A DNA stretch of 64,000 bases from Isoetes taiwanensis (GCA_021234155.1 JAJEKV010000057.1:8708108-8772107), one strand, 5' to 3'; positions 32,582 to 44,356 are shown, counted from the first letter of the stretch. Notes: generated by a model not told the origin, from the sequence alone. Program-made: numbers and translations.

Positions 32582-34761
32582 TGAAGGTGATGGCAGAAGA
32601 CAGAAGACGGTAATGTTCTACAACAGAATGCATGGGCTAGCACATCAAGGTTCTGAGAGTTTTAATTGGAGCAATTTGATCCGGGCAGAAGGATATGAGA
32701 CATTTATAGTTGCCTCTCAAGCTCAAGGGAAGAAAGTTTTTTTTCACAATGTTAGAGACATGCACCTAAATTTCGTTAAATTATATCAGAAAGTATTAGT
32801 CAGTATCAAGTATCAGAGCTTACTATTACTAAGAGGTTATTAGTATAGTCATTATCAGAATTGGAACTTAGCGTTTGTTTGTAAAGATCAAGATTGTCAA
32901 TATATTGTGAGAATACAGATATACATTGTTGAGTCATTGGACAGAGAACAGATTGGCAGGGCCAAAAGTGAATTTCAGGTTCTATACTTTGCTTTCATAT
33001 TGGGAGCTTTTAGGCTCTTTTATTAACATCATGACCTTGATGTAGGTTATTATCAATGATCCTCTGATGTGAAATTGTGCAATATTCCTCCTTGGGAGAG
33101 TTAGGCAAATTTTGACTATGTCATGGCCTGTACAACAGAGTCTTTCTCTGTTTTTTTGTATTACTATGTATTGCATGTAATATAATACCACTGCCGTTTC
33201 TACCAAAAAAAAAAAAAAAGGGGGTGCAATATTGATGTTTGCAAACAAGCAGGATATGGTGTGATATAATTACCTGAGCACTCTCTTTCTGCAACGTGGT
33301 TTACGCTCATGTAGTTTTATGTTGTCAGAGATGGGATATTCAGGGAACATGTGCTATCAAAGCTGAAGGTCCTTATATTATGAAAGATTAGATTGGCTTG
33401 CAACCACATTGAAAGATATGCAAGTAGCGGGCCTACCTACGTTTGTAGGAGGTTCAGGAACAGTGTGAAAAATCAGGCATCTTTGCCAAAAAAATCGCTT
33501 TGCCATACACATGGTGTGGCCTTCGCATTGAGTCGGACAAAAGAAATGTTCGCGGCGGCCTTGGCCACTGTGATAAATTTCTTGTCATGACATATATAAG
33601 GGAGTTTGAATTTTTGTTTGTGGAAAATACAATACTAATATTTTCGTGCGTTGAGACGGGCTGTGCGGTTGACACGAAGTTTCAGTTTGCCATTAAATGG
33701 TCGCAATGCATGCTCCTGCCCAGTGACGCTTGCCATAGTCATTTTTTCCACCGAGCTTTTGCTTTTGGGTCTAGGAACGCTTACATGGAACATGACGCTT
33801 TTCCATATGTAGATGTTTAATGCAGCAAGTTTCAAAATTTACGCCATCACAGAACCTTCTTTTACAGAACCTTCTTTTCCATATGTAGATGTTTAATGTA
33901 GCAAGTTTCAAAATTTACACCATCACAGAACCTTCTGACACTGCGTAGAAGTCAAGAAGAAACTTCATATGCAAGAAGGTGCTACGACGAAATCTTGAGA
34001 TGGTTTGGGTTATCAAAACCAGAGCTTATTTGCAGTACTACAATCATAGTGTTTACTATTTTCAAAGCAAAAGCTAGAGGTATATGTATTGATGTTTTAT
34101 CTGTGAAAAATCGTTTTGTCCTATGAGAGGCCAAAAACTCAGACACATATAAGACCTATGAGAAAAAAATAAAGGCCATTTGGTTTAGAAAAAAATTGGA
34201 TTACGAGACATATAAGAATCACATTGGACTAAATAGCAAGACCATATGAGCGAATCATAATGTACTGAAATGTCTATATTATTTAAAGAATATCCATATT
34301 ATACAGAACTATAGTATTAAAGGCAATCTTTTATTCTTTTGTCTATGTCCTCTATCAACACAAAACAAAAGCATGTGTGTAGATAGTAAAGAAAAAGGCA
34401 AATCTCCATCTTTTATGGAGAATTATCCATGTTATATGGAGCTACACAAAGTACTTTGCTATGTTAATGAATGCTATCTTATGCTCGCATGGACAAGAAA
34501 TCATTATATCATCTTCAAAGAAGCAACCATGGAACTACACTATAGGAGTTGTTACTTGAAGATTAGAAAGAGATGGTTTGTTAGACCTCTAGCAACAAAG
34601 TAGCATTTATAAAAGTTTGAAGATAGCATTTATAAGAGATGTGCAATGCCAGGCTCTGGTTCAACTACTTGGTATTTCAACCATTCACACAATTGAGTAG
34701 GCAACACTTCTAAAAGTCCAAAGATATACGCAACACAACTATTCACGTGCTCTCGACTTAT
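32582..34761. other. unassigned sequence with A-run and tandem duplication
   Basis: An A run of about 16 lies near 33,204-33,219 after sequence that could be a retroposon 3' end. A direct duplication of about 75 bp (CTTTTCCATATGTAGATGTT... to ...CAGAACCTTCT) lies at 33,799-33,937. A plus-strand frame (32,526-32,843) partly overlaps the Copia LTR and is not a credible gene. The left part of the Helitron that ends at 34,789 must lie here or further upstream, but I cannot see its 5' end. Confidence 0.4.
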
Positions 34762-34789
34762 GCCCAGCAACGCTGGGCACCATTACTAG
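34762..34789 (+). mobile_element. Helitron 3' terminus (hairpin + CTAG)
   Basis: The hairpin GCCCAGC-AAC-GCTGGGC is followed by eight bases and CTAG, with T as the next base. This is the canonical Helitron 3' end. The same terminus occurs at 38,963-38,989 and 41,838-41,871. Its 5' partner was not found. The base after CTAG starts sulfate-transporter coding sequence. Confidence 0.85.
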
Positions 34790-35680
34790 TACCACATAGA
34801 TGGCAATAAGGAAATCATTGCAGTGGGAGTCATGAACGTTGTAGGATCATGCACATCATGTTACCCTATTGCAGGAACCCTTTCTCGATCTGCAGTGAAT
34901 GTTAGCGCGGGATGCAGATCTGCCGTATCAATTATAGTCATGGCATTTTTTGTTATGATTGCGCTATTGTTCCTGCTACCTCTGTTCCATTACACGCCCA
35001 ATGTGATTCTATCTTCCATAATCTTTGCTGCCGTAATTGGTATGATTGATCCTATTGGTATATATTCAATATTCAAGGTGGATATCATAGATTTTGTTGC
35101 ATGCATGGCTACATTTTTTGGCGTTGTGTTCATCTCAATTCCAATAGGATTAATGATTGGAGTGATAGTTTCATTAATTGGCATGTTGCTGCACATGGCC
35201 AGACCACATACTACATTGTTGGGGCAAATTCCTCATACTGGTATTTACAGAGATCTTCATCAATATCCTGAAGCAATCAAAATGGAAGGAATCCTTATCA
35301 TCAGAATAGATGCTGCAATATATTTCTTTGGAGCAAATTACATTCGAGAACGTGTCCTCAGATGGATTGGAATTGAAGATGCAACCTCAAATCCAGTTCA
35401 CTTTGTAATTTTGGATTTGAGTCCTGTAATTACTATGGATGTAACTGCAGTTCATGCCTTGGAAGACTTGTTTAAGACCTTGCAACACAAGGAGAAACAA
35501 CTTGTAATAGTTAATCCTAACAACGGTGTCCTTGTAAAGCTAGAGAAGTCAGGATTTATTAAGCTTTTGGGTGAAGACTGGGTCTTTCTTGCTGTGGCTC
35601 AGGCTATTAGCATGATCAGAATCAATTGTGGTCATCCAAATCATGAACAAGATGAGCAACAACATGAGGACCGTGAGTAG
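34790..35680 (+). pseudogene. sulfate transporter (SULTR/SLC26 family), C-terminal part
   Basis: This frame encodes the C-terminal ~297 residues of a plant H+/sulfate symporter. It begins YHIDGNKEIIAVGVMN, followed by the conserved VVGSCTSCYPIAGTLSRSAV loop. Then come hydrophobic segments around SIIVMAFFVMIALLFLLPLF and FVACMATFFGVVFISIPIGL. A cytoplasmic STAS domain follows (RDLHQYPEA, IYFFGANYIRERVLRWI, ILDLSPVITMDVTAVHALED) and a short acidic tail. The family is about 650 residues, so more than half is missing. The left break coincides with a Helitron 3' end (CTAG at 34,786-34,789), which interrupts an open exon. There is no intron in 890 nt. The 5' exons are not visible upstream within the window. 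It resembles group-3-type plant SULTRs most, by memory of the motifs. Confidence 0.92.
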
Positions 35681-35697
35681 ACTTCCATTGATTGCCA

Positions 35698-35878
35698 GCA
35701 TACTTATTACTGCTAAGGTTTTTCTCTCGAAAACCCTTCGGGGCAGGGGTTTTTTAATCCTGTCAGTAATACGCTTGTTGCTCTCTTTTTGTTTGGGTCC
35801 CATAGGTCAATTGGTCTCCGTGGACGCTAAAAAACTTATTTTATTCTATTCTATTATATTCTATTATATTCTATTGAT
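35698..35878. mobile_element. foldback hairpin copy 2 with SINE-like tail
   Basis: The outer arms GCATACTTATTACTG and CAGTAATACGC and the inner arms AAAACCC and GGGTTTT form a hairpin (35,698-35,774) homologous to the one at 18,235-18,310. Then come GGGTCCCATAGGTCAATTGG, CCGTGGACGCTAAAAA and a (TTCTATTA)n tail. It starts 18 bp after the sulfate-transporter stop codon, so it lies in the former 3' UTR. Confidence 0.65.
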
Positions 35879-36095
35879 TGATTGAACATAAAAATCAAAT
35901 TACTCCTTTTTTAATATTAACAACGTTATTGAATAGATAAGACTAGGGATAGGGTCTGATCCTATTTTTCAAAACTTCTGTATGTATTTTTCTAAGAAAA
36001 ATATTTTGGAAATATAAAATATATTTTTGGCAGTTTAATACCTTAACCAAAAGAAGAATGAATCCAGCGCGGATACATCTCCTTCTGGGTGCATA

Positions 36096-38989
36096 TCTTC
36101 TTATATTATAAAGTTATAGTGTATCGAATGGATCCAGCCCTAAATCGGAGGGACAAGATTTGCTGCCCAAACTCAACGGGCAAGATGAAGCCACATCAGA
36201 AATTCTTTTTATTAGCTTCAGCTAGCTCCCGCAGGCGCCGCCATAGGTATCCTCTGCCCTAAGTTTGTGGTTGGAGCATATGAATTCCTTGATTTTCTAC
36301 CATGAATCCGCTGCATCTACAATTCAAACAGTCTGCAACTGAACTTGCAAAGACATTTAACTGCGGAGCTAAAGATGATCAGGCGATCTGATCTGCCAGA
36401 GTTGTTAAGGAAGGGATCGTCCAATCCAAGGACAAGAGAACCGCTTTGGAAAACGTCTGGAATAACCTGTTCACATGCATAAAAATAAAAAAAAGATGGC
36501 TGCAACACGGCGTGACATCTAAAGCAGCGTTGTAGATTTCATAACAGTGCTGCAAATTTTTTTAGGGATAGGATAATCCATTGGGAACCGATCTAGAGAA
36601 TGCACTTCCAATCCAAAATATTATCCAGAAGATGAATTCATCTGTGAAGGGTCGACATGCCCTAGGTTAAAAGCAAGAGGTACAACTTCTTCAATTTCAT
36701 TGGTTTTTTTAGATTTCTATTTTTGCCAGATTTGGATAGCAATGGTGCGATTTTGGTTACAGCAAAGCAGTGCTTAAGATCTGGAGATGGACGGGAATGG
36801 ATCGGGTGCTGCTAATGCGATTCAAATAGATAGATGTATACATATCACAGGTGCTGCTCATATTCTTCAAAGCCATCCAATTAGATTACCAGCCAACTTC
36901 CCCAGCTGCTCACAATGCTTTCATAGAAATTCGTGTAGATTTCTAGTGCCATGATAGTCAGCAGCATTAACGCATAATGTATAGATCATGAGGTGGCTTG
37001 AAATGAATTATGCAGCACAATGAAAACAGGGTCATAAAAGACCAGCTGTTTGTAGTTTCTCTTTTCTTCCTTAAAATTGCGGTACTATACTGATGGGTTT
37101 TGCAAATTCTGCCAGTCCATACAAAATATGTTTACGTGCAACTGCAAATTTGGTACTTGAGAAGAGGTAAGCATCTAGATTTTTGTGAATTCGGTTGCCT
37201 ATATTGCTAGCATTATACATAATTTACTTTGCCATAATTTTTTCATCTGAGAATATCTCTATATGCCTTATTCTCATGCGTATGTTTTATTGTTATGTTT
37301 AGACAGTAAAAGTGGCAGTTATGTTTTATTATCATGTTTAGACAGTAAAAATGGCAGTTATGAACTTAGCACGCTGATGCAACAGAATGCTAAAGTAGTT
37401 CTTTGCTTTGTAATAGTTGAAGTTTTAAGTTAAATTGAGTCATTCCCAGCATATTTGTTTATTCTTACAGCTCAAATGAAGAAGCGGATTGCCAGATCTA
37501 TATTATGCCTTTGTTTGCATTTCATATATACATGTTTATGGTCTGCTATATTTGTTGACCAGATTAAATTTTTGAGTGCTTGATTGTTAATTTTTCAAAT
37601 GCTAAAAGCAATAATTGATCATCTTATATGCCTTCTGAGTACTATTTGCGCTATATTTTGAAGCTACTATGGAGGTTCCATCACATGATTAAAGGTGGCA
37701 CTTCATCTTCTTTAGCTGTTAGTTATTCCAGAGATGGCTGAAAATGGAATATTTTAGGATGGTGCAATGTCCGTGTCATATGTAGGTAACCAATATATGT
37801 TTAATGGAAAACCTCGAATGGCATACCAGATACTATTCTTTATTAGAGTTCAATACAGCTATGCTTTAAGAATGACTAAGCAAAGCCAGTACAATTCTAC
37901 TATTACAATGTCCTCTACTCTTTTCCTATGCTTTGATAAGTAAGTTCTAACTCCATGGAGGATAGTTTATAACTTATTATGGACCGTGTATACTGTGTTC
38001 AGGACTATACTTCGATACAACACCTGCCCTTTCAAGGCTCATAATTCCTATGCTTTGATATAATTGCATTTGCCCTTTCAAGGATCATACTTCAAGAATA
38101 TTACATCCCCAAATAGCAAGTGTAAATATAACAAATTCACACACCATTTTGCCATTTGGAATTTGTATCTATTTGAATCTACAATATCATTTGTCCAATG
38201 TACCCTAAAAAATTAAGGTACCCAGCACCTTGCCCTCAAGAAGACCCAATTGTAGAATCCTCAGATAATGACTTATTACAACTCCCTCTAATAAACGTTT
38301 CAACATAAAACAATACCTGATAGGAGCCTGGCAACATGAAACCACTTAGAGCCTGGTGACACCAAGCACATCTTACGACTTTGAATATAAGGCATTATTG
38401 CGAGAGCCTGATGAGAGCCCGGCGCACCCCTTGGAGCTTGATGACACTGAGCACCTTAGAGTTATACCTAGATTGAGAAAAAACATAAAATGATACCCTT
38501 GGATCATTTATTTCAAAGATGATGCCAAAACTAAAATGTCCCAAAAGGCACCTTATAAGGTTGAATTACAAATCCTACATCCATAACCAACAATCATCAG
38601 GCTACAAGACCATTCTATCCAATAGCAGCTTTCTAGCCTAGCAATGCTGGGCATTTTACTATAATTTATAAAAATCTAAACCTTGAAGCCATTATAAATG
38701 ATCCTTTACATAAATAATTATGGGATGTCTCACACATCTATAAAACAAACAAGGTAACTTTTGCACCTTGACTTCAACCTCAATGCACACTCTATTATGC
38801 ACATCCTATTATGAACTATTATTGCATTCTACGAATGATCTTAAAGAAGCTTTAAAAAATGAAAAGCATCTAGCCTTAAAATGACAGTTCAAGAAGATAA
38901 GTAGGAAGACCTTCCGACTTAGGAGCATTGCTGGCCTATGATTTATAAGTTTCCAACTTACACCCAGCAACGCTGGGCACCATTACTAG
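36096..38989 (+). mobile_element. Helitron 1 (2,894 bp)
   Basis: The 5' end TCTTCTTATATTATAAAG is preceded by A (36,095). The 3' end is hairpin CCCAGC-AAC-GCTGGG (38,963-38,977) plus eight bases plus CTAG (38,986-38,989), followed by T. A TC start, CTRR end, 3' hairpin and A^T insertion without target duplication define Helitrons. No Rep/helicase ORF is present, so it is non-autonomous. A degenerate internal 3' end-like hairpin (GCCTAGCAATGCTGGGC) lies near 38,635-38,651. I identified no captured gene with confidence. Confidence 0.88.
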
Positions 38990-39484
38990 TCTTCTTATAT
39001 TATAATGTTATAATGTATTGGATGGATCCAGCCCTAATTTGGATGGCTGAGATCCCTCGGTGTATTTGCAAGGTCGAGATTTGCTTACCTTTTCCTTCTT
39101 GGGTCAGGGAGCTTTGAACGGTGCAGAGCTCCGGTGCATTTGCCTCTCCTGAAGTGCCTTCGACATCCAGGCATTGTGGGACAGGCAGGCGCCACCAATT
39201 TGATTTCCACGATTCTGCTTTGCATTTCTGCTCGGAGATAAAAAATTAACGGACTTCTTATTTTTGTATTCTGCTTCAACTGTTTCCCTAATTTCTACAC
39301 TGCCCCAGTGCTCCATGCCGGCGATGATCTGATATGGCTGCTATAGGTAATTATGAATTTTTTTTATTCTTTTTGTTTGCAAGTATAGCTATGGTTCCAG
39401 TTTCACTTTGTTTGAAATGGTATGTAGCTATATAAAGCAAAAATCTCTCGCAAGCAAGGTGCTTGCCATCTATCCAGGCCGCAG

Positions 39485-39592
39485 GTGCAGTTATATTCTG
39501 GGAATGCGGTTGGCCTCATTGATACTCATGCCACCATAGATGAATTGAGTTCAAAAGGATTGGATTTTGTAACTGAGATAGAAGAAGGCTGA
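39485..39592 (+). pseudogene. exon-like segment inside Helitron 2 (unknown)
   Basis: After an acceptor-like CCGCAG, a 35-codon frame reads VQLYSGNAVGLIDTHATIDE then LSSKGLDFVTEIEEG and a TGA. The codon pattern looks like real coding sequence. I do not recognise the protein. Helitrons often carry captured host exons, which would explain an isolated exon here. Confidence 0.4.
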
Positions 39593-40468
39593 GAACTTAG
39601 CCTCTTGAGAGCTCTCTTATAATGAATTTTGATTGTGCTTGAATTTGCCCTCTTCAAGGTGATTAACAGATGGAGTTCTCACTTGACACACAAAAATGGA
39701 CAAAATTCTATAAACATGGAAAAGCAGGGTGCATTAAGGCCTTCTGATTGTGCTTGAATTTGTTGTCGTCAAGGTGACTAACAGATGGAATTCTAATTTG
39801 GCACGCAAAGAATGACACCATCACATGACTATGTAAACATGGGAAATTAGGGTGCATTAAGGCCTTCTGCAGGCTTTACGATCCGAGCTAGAGAAGATGC
39901 CATAGGTAAGAGCAGAGATGGGCATTTTTTTCTGTTAAACTCTTTTTTTGTAGGGACACCTTTTAATCATGATAACATATCCTCCAGGGATCTTGCCGAG
40001 TTGTATATGCCATAGTTGAAGCCCTTAACCCTGTAAGAGAGCTGCAACTTGAACATGGCTCCAACACTCTACCCTTGAATAGGCTTCCATTGCAGTACTC
40101 AGTGAAGTAGCCAAGGTCTTTGTTTAGCCAAATTGCAGAACAATATGAGGGTTCAGGAATAAACATTATGCACAGAGCAGAAAATGGCGGTAAAAGCTGC
40201 ATGGGGAGCTCTGCAAACTTTTAGCTCGGATCATAATATGAAGGGTTTTGAAGCAAAGGGAATATAATTTTGCAAGCAAAACAGAGTATGCAAAATTATG
40301 TGGAAAATTTTCAAGTAAATTTTAATCCATGGTAATGACCTCCTTTCTGTTTTTCGATTGACACGTCTACTATACAGGGGAGGATTTATGCTGCAGACAG
40401 GGCCTCAATGCAAACGCATTATATAATAATATCCTCAAGTTCTGAACGTGAATTTCAAATGTTTGCAG

Positions 40469-40593
40469 GAATCACTCGATGTGAAGTGGTTCATGGAGAA
40501 GTTCTTGAATGAAGAACATGCTCAATATTTAATTGAAGAGCTTTTCTTCAGAGCTGCAATGATTTGGCAATTCCTGAAATTCGACAAGCAAAG
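40469..40593 (+). pseudogene. captured exon inside Helitron 2 (unknown)
   Basis: A 125-nt segment is bounded by TTTGCAG and a GTAATG donor. It is open throughout and encodes ESLDVKWFMEKFLNEEHAQ then YLIEELFFRAAMIWQFLKF and DKQ. This is an amphipathic, helical segment with no motif I can name. Clean splice sites within a Helitron point to capture of an internal exon from a host gene. Confidence 0.5.
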
Positions 40594-41871
40594 GTAATGT
40601 TTAGATCAATTCTTCATTTCACTGCTCTATTTGTGCATAAACCTATTACCAGAAATAGCAAGCACAGTCTTATTCTCTTCTACCAATAAGCTTTTTTTTT
40701 TTTTTTGCAGTATGTATTTGGCTAGACGGCTAGATGCATATTTTCAAACCTTGAAATATTTACTAATTATATTTGCATTTGAATTTTGCAGAGAGATAGG
40801 ATTGCCATAGTGGATGATTCTTCTTCGAAGTGACCATGTTTATTACATGATAACTGCACTTCAAAAACCAGGGCTAGATGTTCAGAAAGAAAGACATGCA
40901 CTTCCTCCTGGGCCCATTAAGAACGCCAGCAAATTCCAAAACAATATGGCCAGCCCCAACTATGCATGTCTATGTGAAAAGATAGTGGTTATGCAACTAT
41001 CATGCAGGTGCATCTGAAGTAAGAAAAGGACGACAAGCAATTATATATACGTGAATAAGGTAGTGGTTATAAACCTTAACAAAGTCATTTGAAATAATGA
41101 AACAAAGGCAGACATTTATACTTTGTTAGTTTTTACTATAACTCCAGTATCGTTGGATGAAATAGTTGCAAACGGCATTTTATATAATGCCCAAGTGCTC
41201 CCATATTTGAAGCTATAGCATTCCACTTTCAGCTCAATTTTTAAACAACTATTTTTTCTATGTCTCTGTTGCCATGGTTATTGCATATGATTACACTCAT
41301 AAGCTTGGAGGAATTTCTTTTTATGGTAGATTTTGGAGGAATTCAAGCTCAATTTGTAAACAAATAATTTCCATTTGTTTTTGTTACTAGGACTATTGCA
41401 TATGATTACATTCATAAGCTTGGAGGAATTTTCTTCTATAATACATGTATTGTATAAGGTGCATGTACATTTGAAAGCCTTTTTAGCAATTAATGACTAT
41501 CTTTTTATTGGAAAGTTATTTGATGTATGTTAAATCACCTATACTCTCTCCTCTTATATGCTTACCTAACGTATATTCTAATATGCATGAGAATATATAT
41601 TTAAGAGGCCAGAGCTTATTAGTCATGTATCAAAAGCCAATCTTAGAGTGCGTTGAAAATAGATTTGTAACTTTAGCCTAGCAAAGCTGGGCTTGGTTTT
41701 CTATATTATGCATAAAATAAATGGTTGTGATACACTATACGTGTTTAAATGGTTGTGATACACTATATGTGTTTATGTGTAAAAAAGACTCATGTTGCGA
41801 ATATCGTAGCAAAAAAATTTACAAGTTTCCAACTTATGCCCAGCAACAGCAACGCTGGGCACCGCAACTAG

Positions 41872-42975
41872 TTTAAAGAATACAATGGGTGAATGTGTAA
41901 ACTATTTAACTACACAGAATATGTTGTTTCTCGCCTTCCTTCGCGCATATACCCGCTATCGCTCACCCCCCTCCCTTTGAACATATGTTGCAGGCCGTTA
42001 AAATAAAAGATCAAGGGCTAAGATTTGATGTTATGATAACAGGGCCCATCCACCACGGTTTATGGGCCCATCCCCCACTATTTATGGGTCCTCACTAAAA
42101 GTGTCATAACTTCTCTTTCACATCTCTGTTTTGCATATGGACACGTGCATTTGAAAGCTATTTGAAAGGGCTTTCTAATGATGTAGATATCTCCCACGTT
42201 TGCCTCTTAAATCTCTTCAAAAACCTCCAAGAAGTGGATGGAAATCCCCTGCGCGCTAGGAAGGGGACCCGCCTCACGGAGGGGGCCATTAGACCCCTCC
42301 TCTTCCGCCTACTCTAACTTTTTGTATATATGTCAGAATCAAGGCGATTTTTTTTTTATTGGAAACGCAAACACATTAGGTATCCAAAAAATATATTTTT
42401 AACCAATTTTGACTTTGACCGTGCCTCCATTTTTGGGTTGCCCCTAGGGGGGCAAACCTTTGTTCATGTGGCTTTATGGCATATTCCAGGTATATACTAG
42501 TATATGCCAGGAACATGCCAATGACTGCTAAAAACTTATTATAGTGTGTAAATTGGCGGTGACTGCTGTGGTTGGGCAGCCACTTCGAAACCGGCTAACC
42601 GGTGGCGCCATTACAATCTTCTCCCGGAATTGATCAAATGAGGAAAACCGGCATCTTCGGCCATATCAAAACTATGCAGCCATCATGTCCGAGCTCCCTA
42701 ACATCTCCAATCCCTGTTTTCTTGCCTAAGAGCTACAGGAATGAGAGATTAGCCTGTTTGGACGGAAAAATCCTCTGTTTTTGTACTGAGGTGCGGTGAG
42801 AGCTTGAAATTTTTTTGCCCGGTGCGGTGCAAGGAATAACTAGCTCGGTGAGCTCGAAATCCGCCGTTCTGAGCAGAGGATTTATCACAGTGTACTGTGC
42901 CTGTGATCACACTGTGCTGAAGATCTAGTAAGAGATGCGGTCTCTGGAGAAATCTATTTTCAAGTCAATTTTTTG
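41872..42975. other. unassigned repeat-like sequence
   Basis: The text around 42,040-42,340 (GGGCCCATC repeated, then a long T-rich pyrimidine block) has the look of dispersed repeat DNA, but no termini were found. No coding region is supported. Confidence 0.35.
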
Positions 42976-42978
42976 CAG

Positions 42979-43062
42979 CTCTCGAAGAGCTTCAAGACTT
43001 AAATCTGCTGAACCTCTACAACAATTATATATCTGGAAAAATTTCTTCTACCAAAACCTCAT
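42979..43062 (+). pseudogene. LRR fragment
   Basis: After an acceptor-like TTTTTTGCAG the frame reads ALEELQDLNLLNLYNNYISG then KI, matching the LxxLxLxxNxxSGxI plant LRR pattern, and reaches a stop within 20 codons. It is an isolated, decayed LRR exon, unconnected in this window to the one at 24,582. Confidence 0.55.
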
Positions 43063-43799
43063 CTATTTGACTTTGGCTCAGAATATCCATTGTTTCTACA
43101 CTAAACTGGCTAAGAGTCACAGGGATTTACGGTCTGTACGCTTTAAATGGATATGGCGCAATTTCTTGGCTCCCTGGCGTGTCAATGCAAATTTCGCCAC
43201 CCATTTGGCCTGAAATCGCTAGTGTTGTCTGGTTATGGGCGGTTCTCTGAATCGAGCCATGATCCTAGTAAGCTGAGCAGGGCGGTTTATGAACGGTCTA
43301 TTGAGTTGCACGGAGGTGTTTGCAAAATTTAGAGCTGATAAAAGAATCTACAAGGGAAATTTATATACTAGCATAACGTTCTGTAAGGCCCCAGGCCCCA
43401 GATGAATGGCCCATTTTCCGTCTCAATCTCTTTCTAAACAGAGATGTCCTCTTCTGCCAGCAGCCTCGGTTATGGGCTTTATTTTCAGTAAACTTGAAAT
43501 GGCTTGCAGAGAAGCTGAAAGAAATGGATGATCCATCAAGGTAAGGATATTCATCAAGGTAAGCATTTCTAGTTCTTATGGCAAGCTGATAATAGTAGGA
43601 GAGCAAGGTTACGTTAAAGAGCAGAGCAAGATTATGGCACTGGAAAAGATATGCGATGGTCACGCTATGCCCTGTATAATTCTCTATATGTTGTGTAAAG
43701 AGGGAAAGACAATCCCAATTGCTCTGGTTTACTGTGCTTCAACAGTGATGGCGGCAGCCCACATAGCGTAATTAAATTTGTTGATGCTGTCGATGCCCC

Positions 43800-43990
43800 A
43801 TTTTTTTATGGTAGCTTCACGCTGCCGTTCAAAATTTGCTGTAGATTTACATCTGTTCTGCATGTTCTCTTTAACTCTTCCTTCAGTCTCTGATTTTCAT
43901 TCCACAATCTGGTTTTTCTGCCTCTGATGCTTCTTGGAGTTGCTTATTAGTCAATCTCATCTCTTTAAGTAGCTCCAGCTAGGAGTCACC
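43800..43990 (-). pseudogene. coiled-coil protein fragment, frameshifted
   Basis: The minus strand reads ELLKEMRLTNKQLQEASEAE, then in a shifted frame LWNENQRLKEELKRTCRTDV. Together this is a leucine-heptad, charged, coiled-coil-like segment. One small indel breaks it. The parent protein is not identified. Confidence 0.5.
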
Positions 43991-44206
43991 TTTAGCTTCT
44001 GGTAGTGCCTCCCTTGAGGTACCAGGCTCCATTGTTGATGAATAGGCTTTCCCTATTACTTCTATAATTTTTCCTTGTGATACAAAGTGCTTGTGATATA
44101 GCAGACCCCATTGTTGATAAATAGAAAAGGATTCAAACTGAATAGGCAATACATAGATTAGAAACTTAGGAGAAATGTTTAACAGAGAGATTTGAATTAA
44201 GGATGG

Positions 44207-44356
44207 ATGGATGGAACAAGAGAAGATATTGCTATTGAGGATTGTATTTATAAAGACAACAAAATAAGGGCAGTGAAGGGGATGGATGGAACAAGAGAAG
44301 ATATTGCTATTGAGGATGGTATTTATAAAGACAACAAAATAAGGGCAGTGAAGGGA
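44207..44356 (+). repeat. 75-bp tandem duplication, in frame
   Basis: Two units (44,207-44,281 and 44,282-44,356) differ at about two positions. 75 is a multiple of three, and the plus frame repeats MDGTREDIAIEDCIYKDNKI twice, then reads RFPDFLSFRS and stops. The IAIED.IY..DK pattern loosely recalls the steadiness box of VPS23-type ESCRT proteins, but this is weak. Confidence 0.7.

Larger units (their letters stand above)
38990..41871 (+). mobile_element. Helitron 2 (2,882 bp), head-to-tail with Helitron 1
   Basis: It starts TCTTCTTATATTATAATG immediately after Helitron 1's CTAG. It ends with hairpin GCCCAGC-(9 nt)-GCTGGGC (41,838-41,860), seven bases and CTAG (41,868-41,871), followed by T. 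The first ~60 bp match Helitron 1 closely (GGATGGATCCAGCCCTAA block), but most of the interior differs. It carries exon-like segments at 39,485-39,592 and 40,469-40,593. A second decayed hairpin (GCCTAGCAAAGCTGGGC) lies near 41,679-41,695. Confidence 0.86.
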
